Assembly: GCF_000010085.1 (NCBI RefSeq)
Contig: NC_007712.1
Coordinates: 2,480,001 to 2,544,000, forward strand
Length of the DNA: 64,000 nucleotides
Direction: 5' to 3'
From: Sodalis glossinidius str. 'morsitans'
GTDB taxonomy: Bacteria; Pseudomonadota; Gammaproteobacteria; Enterobacterales; Enterobacteriaceae
Shown: piece after piece, positions 59,157 through 64,000 of the stretch
How the letters are laid out: every line of letters starts with the position of its first letter
Numbering within the stretch: the stretch's first letter is position 1
Notes under the pieces: generated by a model
Databases searched by the model: none
What the model saw: the letters and a program-made list of their open reading frames with translations, nothing else
Told to the model about the DNA's origin: nothing
Position numbers and translations under genes: made by a program

Positions 59157-59199
59157 GTATACATAATGTAATTTAAGTTTAAAAACCATTATGTATACT
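59157..59199 (+). promoter_or_regulatory. OL operators and PL promoter
   Basis: GTATACATAATGTA (59157-59170) and CATTATGTATAC (59187-59198, the inverse) carry the core TACATAATGTA. They are the same motif as at OR. A -10-like TATACT is at 59194-59199. The leftward early transcript (plus strand here) would start near 59206, ahead of the nut site. Confidence 0.65.
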
Positions 59200-59360
59200 C
59201 AGTCCTATAACCCCACCAGATAGCCGCAGGCCAGTTGGTGGGACTGCAACCAGCAACGGCAATACCCCGGCAGGCAAGACCTCGAGTTACCCGCCGATTG
59301 CCTGAGCTTAAGTAGCCAGCCTGAGGCGTATGAACATGACGGCGGTTGAATCAGATTCAT

Positions 59361-59390
59361 GCTCTTAAAAATTCTGCCCTGAAAAAGGGC
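59361..59390 (+). promoter_or_regulatory. Lambda-type nut site (boxA and boxB)
   Basis: GCTCTTAAAAATT (59361-59373) equals lambda boxA except at its edges. GCCCTGAAAAAGGGC (59376-59390) is identical to lambda nutR boxB: 5-bp stem and GAAAA loop. It lies between PL and the N-like pseudogene, exactly as nutL in lambda. It binds N and NusA/B/E/G in lambda. Confidence 0.92.
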
Positions 59391-59544
59391 AACTATCTCA
59401 AGGCAATGAGCTTTGGGGTGTGGTCAATATGCAGGCTGATGCACGCTACTCGCGATAGTGGAAAGACGTCCCGCGGGTCATCATAACCAAGCCAAAGATC
59501 AGCACAGGCCACCACACCACCCAAGTTTATTGACGGAGGTGTCT

Positions 59545-59745
59545 ATGCATTATGATTCTCAGTCACGTCGCTGAGAAAGACGCGCAGCCAAACAGGCTGA
59601 ATGGAAGGCAGCAAATCCACTCTAAGTTGGAATAAGGGCAAAACCACTGAAACGCCCTGTCTTATATCTTAAGCAAAAAGTTAGCAGGGTAAATAAATCG
59701 ATATCCCCTATCACCCTAACGGATTTATTTCAGTACCAAGAGTAA
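59545..59745 (+). pseudogene. N: Lambda N antiterminator homologue with two stop codons
   Basis: ATG 59545 behind GGAGGT. The single frame reads MHYDSQSRR-stop-ERRAAKQAEWKAANPL-stop-VGIRAKPLKRPVL, then SRVNKSISPITLTDLFQYQE and TAA at 59743-59745. Lambda N reads RRRERRAEKQAQWKAANPLL then VGVSAKPVNRPIL and ...IDLTVLAEYHKQ. The arginine-rich boxB-binding region is conserved apart from a TGA at 59572-59574, and a TAA sits after ANPL. The C-terminal NusA/RNAP-binding half is shortened. No indel, only nonsense changes in the N-terminal part. Confidence 0.85.
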
Positions 59746-59769
59746 ATCACCCTTTCCGCCCAGAAGCAT

Positions 59770-59892
59770 ATGAAAGCCAGATATCCACATCGCGGTGCGT
59801 TCGTGGAATTTCAGGAGGAGTCTTGCTGCTTGGAGAATATGGCTTTATTTCAGGCGGGATATCAGAGATGTGAAAATGTTACCGCTCGGTAA
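59770..59892 (+). CDS. Small ORF downstream of N remnant, 40 aa
   Basis: MKARYPHRGAFVEFQEESCC then LENMALFQAGYQRCENVTAR. No clear ribosome-binding site and no family recognised. It could be a remnant of an early gene. Low support. Confidence 0.25.
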   Translation: MKARYPHRGAFVEFQEESCCLENMALFQAGYQRCENVTAR

Positions 59893-59960
59893 CAACAAGC
59901 AACACCTGATAAAGCAGACAATTAATTCAGGTAAACTCTCTTTGTTAGTATGAGGAATAT

Positions 59961-60218
59961 ATGAAAAAGCATACACAGTTATCAGAAAATTATAATATAG
60001 TTACACTTAACACTTTAAGCACTATCTTAATTTCTAAATTTAATATTCATGGAGCAATTGATAAAGAAAAAGCGAAATTACTAGCTAATAATGTTAAGAA
60101 ATCATTTGTAGCTCTTGAAAACAAAGAGCTACAAATAACAGGAGAAAATAATTCTACCGAACAAAAAATAAACAGATCTTACATTAAGAAAGCCACAATA
60201 ACTGATACTACTCTTTAA
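59961..60218 (+). CDS. Hypothetical early phage protein, 85 aa
   Basis: MKKHTQLSENYNIVTLNTLS, AT-rich, lysine-rich, soluble, with GAGGAATAT before the ATG. The C-terminus (INRSYIKKATITDTTL) is polar. I do not recognise the family. Intact frame within the PL operon. Confidence 0.5.
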   Translation: MKKHTQLSENYNIVTLNTLSTILISKFNIHGAIDKEKAKLLANNVKKSFVALENKELQITGENNSTEQKINRSYIKKATITDTTL

Positions 60219-60395
60219 TTACATGATTTAGTGTTTCTATGCGGCTTATTAGCGATCTTGTCGTATTAGCTATAATCTCATCCTTTTTTACTGAAGGGAA
60301 AGCTGTCGAAACTGAATGAAGCGTAATAGCTTGAGGAAATCAATAGACTCAGTCTGTAAGCTCATAGCGTCGTCAACATTACCACGGAGACCACC
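60219..60395. other. Gap in the early region
   Basis: 177 bp without a supported gene. A short inverted stretch near 60330 (AGCGTAATAGCTTG) is not convincing. Confidence 0.35.
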
Positions 60396-60678
60396 ATGTA
60401 AAAGCTCATTGACGAATTCGACCACCTGATAGCACCGGGGACGATTGTTACTAACTAAAATCATCCTGTCTGACGCAACCTATGACGACTGGGGCTATAC
60501 GCTGCAAGAGAATGATAAAGCTGATTTATTCATCGTCATTATCCAAGTTAAATACGGTTTTTTATGAAACATTGGCGAATTCTCCGACCGAGAGGACGCT
60601 ATCGCTTATGCCGCGAGGATGGTTGAGAAATATCAGGCACCACTTACGGACAATACCCGGAAGTTATTAAACGATTAG
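60396..60678 (+). pseudogene. Remnant of a small phage early gene
   Basis: ATG is followed at once by TAA (ATGTAAAAGCTC), then KLIDEFDHLIAPGTIVTN. Shifted frames give LSDATYDDWGYTLQENDKAD LFIVIIQVKY and finally GEFSDREDAIAYAARMVEKY QAPLTDNTRKLLND, ending TAG at 60676-60678. Together they look like one protein of about 85 residues with three lesions. Function unknown. Confidence 0.6.
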
Positions 60679-60695
60679 GAGCATCAAATAGATTT

Positions 60696-60899
60696 ATGGC
60701 AGATGATGTCGATTTAGCCAGCCAATACAAAGAAGCTTTCCGTCAACACCAGATTGCCCATTATCGAGAAGAGGAATTACCCTTCACAGGCCGTTGCTAT
60801 TATTTCGAATCCCCAACCAAGGATAGTTTCTGCTGCAAAGAATGCGGGAAATATTGGGAGAAGCGGAAATATTTTGATAGTCAACGGAGGATTAAATGA
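60696..60899 (+). CDS. Small phage protein with a degenerate zinc-finger pattern
   Basis: 67 aa: MADDVDLASQYKEAFRQHQI, then FTGRCYYFESPTKDSFCCKE CGKYWEKRK. Related phage proteins have a C-x2-C...FC-x3-C finger. Here the second cysteine is Phe (RCYYF), so zinc binding may be impaired. The stop overlaps the next start. TAGGAGCATC lies upstream. Confidence 0.55.
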   Translation: MADDVDLASQYKEAFRQHQIAHYREEELPFTGRCYYFESPTKDSFCCKECGKYWEKRKYFDSQRRIK

Positions 60900-61159
60900 T
60901 GAACGAATTTTATTATGAAGAACTTCTTTGCTCACTTTTTTGTATTAACGACGAGCAACGAGAGGATGCCGATTTTGATATTAAAGATATATGCTTCGAT
61001 AAATTCGATATTAGTTTTGGTGACTTTGTACACGTAGCTTTACAACTGTTACCGCTGACGCCTATCGTGAAATCACCGCTGTCGAAAACCTGCTACCACG
61101 CTTTTATCCATAATGGTACCGCTTTTGTAAAGATGAAGGTGGGTCATGATGAAAATTGA
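60899..61159 (+). CDS. Conserved lambdoid early protein of unknown function
   Basis: 86 aa. NEFYYEELLCSLFCINDEQR then EDADFDIKDICFDKFDISFG DFVHVALQLLPLTPIVKSPL matches a small acidic protein common in lambdoid prophages. Intact and translationally coupled to its neighbours (overlap on both sides). Role unknown. Confidence 0.65.
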   Translation: MNEFYYEELLCSLFCINDEQREDADFDIKDICFDKFDISFGDFVHVALQLLPLTPIVKSPLSKTCYHAFIHNGTAFVKMKVGHDEN

Positions 61160-61349
61160 AAAACCACCCATGACCGTCGTGCCATTCGCCAACGCTAACT
61201 GCAACGCGTGGGACTTCGGCAACGGCAACGCGTGGGACTTCGGCAACGGCAACGTTGTATATGACTTCCTGACCGCTGACCGTATGGCAAAAGCGCAGGG
61301 CAAAATCCTCGCCCAGCATCGGCATAGACGCTTTAGCGAAAGCCATTAA
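61146..61349 (+). CDS. Small phage protein with internal duplication, 67 aa
   Basis: MMKIEKPPMTVVPFANANC, then two copies of NAWDFGNG, then NVVYDFLTADRMAKAQGKIL. The repeat is an exact 24-bp in-frame duplication (61201-61248). It overlaps the preceding gene by 14 bases. Family unknown; the duplication may be recent. Confidence 0.55.
   Translation: MMKIEKPPMTVVPFANANCNAWDFGNGNAWDFGNGNVVYDFLTADRMAKAQGKILAQHRHRRFSESH
61201..61248 (+). repeat. Perfect 24-bp tandem duplication
   Basis: Two identical copies of a 24-bp unit beginning GCAACGCGTGGGACTTCG, in frame within the 67-aa ORF, adding eight residues. Confidence 0.95.
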
Positions 61350-61369
61350 TGACAGAAAGGAAGAACCGA

Positions 61370-61672
61370 ATGATAACCTATATCGCTGGGCCGATGTCCG
61401 GAATACCCAACTACAACCGTTTGGCGTTCTACCAAGCCGCCCGTGAACTGAAACAAGGCGGCGACACAGTGCTAAACCCTGCAACCCTGCCCGATGGCCT
61501 GTTCGAGGCCGATTACATGCGCATCGTCCTGGCCATGCTGCAATGCGCGCAGGGTATTTTCATGCTGGAGGACTGGCAGGACAGCGAAGGCGCCCTTGCC
61601 GAATTCCATTTGGCCAGGAAGCTGCGATTATATATACGGTTTCAGGGTTATGAAAATGTATTACTTGCGTGA
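61370..61672 (+). CDS. DUF4406 protein (nucleoside deoxyribosyltransferase-like)
   Basis: 100 aa from MITYIAGPMSGIPNYNRLAF; an upstream ATG (61349) is less likely because AAGGAAG lies at the right spacing for 61370. IAGPMSG, NPATLPDG and EGALAEFHLARKLRL are DUF4406 landmarks. The fold is similar to nucleoside 2-deoxyribosyltransferases. Common in early regions of lambdoid phages. Intact. Confidence 0.8.
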   Translation: MITYIAGPMSGIPNYNRLAFYQAARELKQGGDTVLNPATLPDGLFEADYMRIVLAMLQCAQGIFMLEDWQDSEGALAEFHLARKLRLYIRFQGYENVLLA

Positions 61673-61915
61673 GAAAACCATTGAGCAGCAGCTTATCCGT
61701 GCGGTAAAAGCCGCCGGCGACATCGCCTACAAATTTGTATCGCCGGGCAGGCTGGGCGTACCTGACCGTCTAAGGTAGTACTTTCCGGTGGCCAGGTGAT
61801 ATTTGTGGAATGCAAAGCGCCGGGGCAGAAAGCACGCCCCTCCCAGCGGCGCGAACACGACCGGCTCAAGGCGCTGGGGTGCGAAGTGGTTACTCTAGAT
61901 GGCTTTGTTGAATAA
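61650..61915 (+). pseudogene. VRR-NUC nuclease pseudogene, cut by an IS
   Basis: LREKTIEQQLIRAVKAAGDI AYKFVSPGRLGVPDRL, a frameshift near 61770, then VVLSGGQVIFVECKAPGQKA and EHDRLKALGCEVVTLDG. The catalytic VPDR...VECK pattern is split between frames. The last codons are supplied by the left end of the IS, starting at 61901. It overlaps DUF4406 by 23 bases. Confidence 0.8.
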
Positions 61916-62923
61916 ATCAGAACTTGTGACTACGCCCCCCTAGCAGATCGATTGTTATGCGATCCTGATGCTGTTCGGCATTCCTAACAGCGTCATTTTG
62001 TTAAGCGCTTTGACCATCGCCATTGCCTCATCTACCTGCGCACATCATAGTCACGCAGACTTAGATGATCGCCCATAAGCGTTTTGAACCGGAATATAGC
62101 TGTTTCAGCCACTGAGCGTCGATGATAGCCCACTTGCTTTTTCCATACATCGTTACTGCCGCTTAGACGCTGATTCGCAACGGCGTAGTTACGCTTATGG
62201 TATCGGTCTGGCCAATATTGCGCCCCACCTCGTGGAGGAATAAGAGGCCTTATTTTCTTCCTCAGCAGAGCATCATGACAGTAGCGGGTATCGTAAGCGC
62301 CATCAGCCGACGCTTCCTTGATTTTCCGCTGGGTCTGGTTTATCAGAGCGGGTAGGGCCTGAGCATCCGTCGTACCGCTGAGCGATAAGTCAGCACAGAT
62401 AATCTCATGCGTTACACTGTCTGCGGCCATATGCAGCTTATGCCACACCCTCCGTCTGTCGGCACCATGCTGTCGGACTTTCCATTCGGTTCCGTCAATG
62501 ACTAGAGGTGAGATTTCACCACGGGTCGGCGTTTTTATGCTGATCTTAACTGTCTTTGCTCGCTTGCTGATCAGCGAGTAGTGGGTATCTTAGCGGCAGC
62601 ACCATCAGTTTAAAAATGGCGTCAACGAAGCCCTGTAAAGCGCTTAACGAAAGGCCAAACACGCGTTTCATCATCAGAACAGTGGTGATAGCCATATCTG
62701 CGTAGTGAAGCGGCCGGCCACGCCGTTCAGGCGTTGTTTTTTCCGTCCATAATTGCCGACTCATCCAGCCATATCGTCAGAGCCCCGGCTGCTTGAGAGC
62801 TTTGTTATAAGTGGACCAGTTAGTTATTTTAAACTTTTGCTTTGCCATGGAGTGCAGATGTTGAAATGACGGTAGTGATCTGAGCAGACGATCACCTAAA
62901 AGTTATATTTATTCAACAAAGCC
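61901..62923. mobile_element. IS903-like insertion sequence (IS5 family), 1023 bp
   Basis: Perfect 17-bp terminal inverted repeats GGCTTTGTTGAATAAAT (61901-61917) and its complement (62907-62923). Size and ends match the IS903 group of IS5. Flanks show no 9-bp target duplication (left ACTCTAGAT, right CCTTTTTGA). Left flank is VRR-NUC and right flank integrase, so it marks a deletion. Confidence 0.9.
61955..62848 (-). pseudogene. IS5-family transposase pseudogene
   Basis: It starts MAKQKFKITNWSTYNKALKQ at 62848, with a TGA soon after. GRPLHYADMAITTVLMMKRV FGLSLSALQGFVD is the conserved N-terminal region. A shifted frame holds MWHKLHMAADSVTHEIICAD, then SADGAYDTRYCHDALL (DDE Asp) and SVAETAIFRFKTLMGDHLSL (DDE Glu region). 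The last 25 residues (MAMVKALNKMTLLGMPNSIR IA) are in yet another frame, ending at 61955. Not active. Confidence 0.88.
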
Positions 62924-63760
62924 CCTTTTTGATGCTCTTTTAACAGAGAAATAGCAGCCTCAGGAAGTGCACAGCGTACGGTCCTGCCGGTTTTATATTC
63001 ACTGGCAGGCACTGTCCATGTTTTTGATTTATAATCGAACTAATCCCATTTTGATGTGCGTATCTCCGTGCTACGGCAACCTGTAATTACCAGAAAGAGC
63101 ACTACAAACTGTTTCTTGACTGGCATGCCGTCAAGAGCATCCCAAACCACTCTAATTTCATCATCAGATAACATCCGGTCTCTCATGGCTGCGGTCATTT
63201 CTACATCTGACCTGCACAACGATTCGATAGGATTTATGTCTATTACCCCACGGTTGGAACAAAACCGAAAAGCATGCTGCATAAGTTCAAGCACTTCACC
63301 AGTGACTACTCTCCTGCCCATGCCATCAAACAAGCTGAGCCAGTGCGCTTTCGCTGTCTGGTTGACGATCATCTTACCCAATATTGGCATAACATGATTT
63401 TCAAAATTTCGCCTGTTTTGCCGCATCTTAATGATGCCCTCGAGTTTACAATAAATAAGTTTCCCAGTATTTAAACGCTTCCTCAACCGTCATGGCATTA
63501 ATTTGAGGATCATAACCTTGGGTTATTCAAGCACGAAATTGTTGCCTATGCTCCCTTGCATGAGACAGTGTTATAGAAGGATAATCGCCTATACTGAGCT
63601 GAACAGGCTTGTTCTCCCAACGGTATCTGTAGAAAAAAGTAACACCACCCGTTAATGATAGCCTTACATTAAGTTCATGCGAATCAGAGATGACTTCAAC
63701 CTTATTGCGATGCTTTCCGAGTGCTTTTCTGAGTTTTGTATCTATTAGCAATGTGTACAC
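62924..63760 (-). pseudogene. int: Prophage tyrosine-recombinase integrase, truncated by the IS
   Basis: The N-terminal arm-binding domain is VEVISDSHELNVRLSLTGGV then FFYRYRWENKPVQLSIGDYP SITLSHAREHR. A TGA and a shift near 63500 precede the core-binding and catalytic start: FENHVMPILGKMIVNQTAKA, MLSDDEIRVVWDALDG, LFLVITGCRSTEIRTSKWD (the first catalytic Arg in the GCRSTEI motif). A TAG follows WD, then FDYKSKTWTVPASEYKTGRT to KEHQKG, where the IS begins. The HxxR box and nucleophilic Tyr are gone. It stands beside attR, as expected. Confidence 0.9.
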
Positions 63761-63924
63761 TCCCTTTCCGTATACGCAAGAGTGTATACAAAATTCATAA
63801 ATAAACGCTATTCAAACTAAATCATGATAAATCGTAATAAAGCACAAAAACCAATCAAGTGATTGATATTAAATAAGAGTTTAAAACATGTTTAAACAAA
63901 ATCAACAAACTTAACGCAATTTAG
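63761..63924. other. AT-rich right end of the prophage
   Basis: 164 bp between int and attR. It contains the imperfect palindrome GTTTAAAACATGTTTAAAC (63879-63897), possibly an integrase arm site or promoter element. No ribosome-binding site precedes sapC. Confidence 0.4.
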
Positions 63925-63937
63925 ATGCCCTCAGATA
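63925..63937 (+). repeat. Right attachment-site repeat (attR)
   Basis: ATGCCCTCAGATA, equal to the sapB-end repeat (50559-50571) apart from C for A at position 6. It also forms the first codons of sapC. Confidence 0.85.
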
Positions 63938-64000
63938 ATGTTTACCGCGAGAAGCGCATGCCCGGGCCGCTGGCGCAGCTATGGCGACGCTTTTACCACG
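63925..64000 (+). CDS. sapC: SapC permease (partial, 3' end outside window)
   Basis: ATG CCC TCA GAT AAT GTT TAC begins MPSDNVYREKRMPGPLAQLW RRFYH. E. coli SapC begins MPYDSVYSEKRPPGTL. The gene is cut off from sapAB by the prophage. In the ancestral operon its start overlapped the sapB stop and relied on upstream translation. Here the 20 bases before the ATG (AACTTAACGCAATTTAG) contain no Shine-Dalgarno, so expression is doubtful unless the prophage end supplies a promoter. Confidence 0.88.
   Translation, partial: MPSDNVYREKRMPGPLAQLWRRFYH

Larger units (their letters stand above)
50572..63924. mobile_element. Lambdoid prophage remnant inserted in the sap operon
   Basis: About 13.4 kb between the att repeats. 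Order from left: Rpn-family pseudogene, DUF1796 and acyltransferase pseudogenes, tail-fibre assembly, tail fibre, portal/DUF2612 scar, TerL/DnaB scar, O-like replication gene, cro, OR, cI, OL, nut, N remnant, small early genes, VRR-NUC, IS903-like element, truncated integrase. The lambda-type order is kept but most morphogenesis and all lysis genes are gone. It cannot excise alone, because the integrase C-terminus is missing. Confidence 0.92.

Noticed and set aside
1..64000. CRISPR arrays, tRNA and rRNA genes
   Set aside because: I looked for direct-repeat/spacer patterns and for tRNA-like cloverleaf sequence (including at the att sites) and saw none; a tRNAscan or CRISPR-finder run would be the decisive test.

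Overview
The window reads as a chromosomal segment of an enterobacterial insect endosymbiont, most likely Sodalis glossinidius or a close Sodalis-allied strain. The gene order follows the E. coli 29-36 min region (pntBA, ydgH, rstAB, asr, ydgD, hrpA, azoR, ynbE-ydbH, ydbK, ttcA, zntB, mppA, mpaA, ycjG, tpx, tyrR, ycjFX, pspDCBA/pspF, sapABC). Roughly half of the recognisable genes carry frameshifts, nonsense codons or internal deletions. That pattern of conserved order with massive recent pseudogenisation is typical of a recently host-restricted symbiont. The species name is inference from content; no database was searched.

Layout. 1-2272: partial DUF378 gene, dead LysR regulator, divergent SDR. 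2273-7043: intact pntA-pntB, ydgH and an unknown ORF. 7321-10667: rstA/rstB pseudogenes fused by a deletion, an intact short asr with a retained RstA box, ydgU, and a ydgD pseudogene. 10698-15778: intact hrpA, azoR and ynbE. 15778-20297: ydbH and ydbK (pyruvate:flavodoxin oxidoreductase) pseudogenes. 20811-24139: an accessory pair consisting of an intact M9 collagenase-like peptidase without a signal peptide and a convergent, frameshifted pentapeptide-repeat protein of SopA/NleL type. 24491-29605: ttcA, zntB pseudogene, a coupled pair including a 20-residue leucine-rich-repeat protein, a broken phage-type repressor, and an 11-copy heptanucleotide repeat. 29606-40706: intact mppA, tpx and tyrR amid pseudogenes of mpaA, ycjG, ycjF, ycjX and nearly the whole psp stress system. 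43003-47594: an iron/heme locus with a RyhB small RNA, hemS, a TonB-dependent receptor and several Fur-box-like sites. 47823-50572: sapA and sapB.

The sap operon is interrupted exactly at the sapB/sapC junction by a roughly 13.4-kb lambdoid prophage remnant (50572-63924). A 13-bp direct repeat with one mismatch flanks it, and sapC resumes at 63925. The remnant keeps lambda-like architecture: O-like and DnaB-like replication genes, cro, OR, cI, OL, a nut site with boxA and boxB, a broken N-like antiterminator, small early genes, and an integrase cut by an IS903-like element. Large deletions removed nearly all head, lysis and tail genes, leaving chimeric scars (portal::DUF2612, DnaB::TerL). AT-rich surface-modification genes (DUF1796, acyltransferase) sit beyond the tail fibre and are also broken.

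Functionally, energy metabolism (transhydrogenase), RNA metabolism (HrpA, TtcA), peroxide defence (Tpx), heme acquisition and SapAB look maintained. Envelope-stress response (Psp), RstAB signalling, PFOR, zinc efflux and murein tripeptide breakdown (MpaA/YcjG) look lost.
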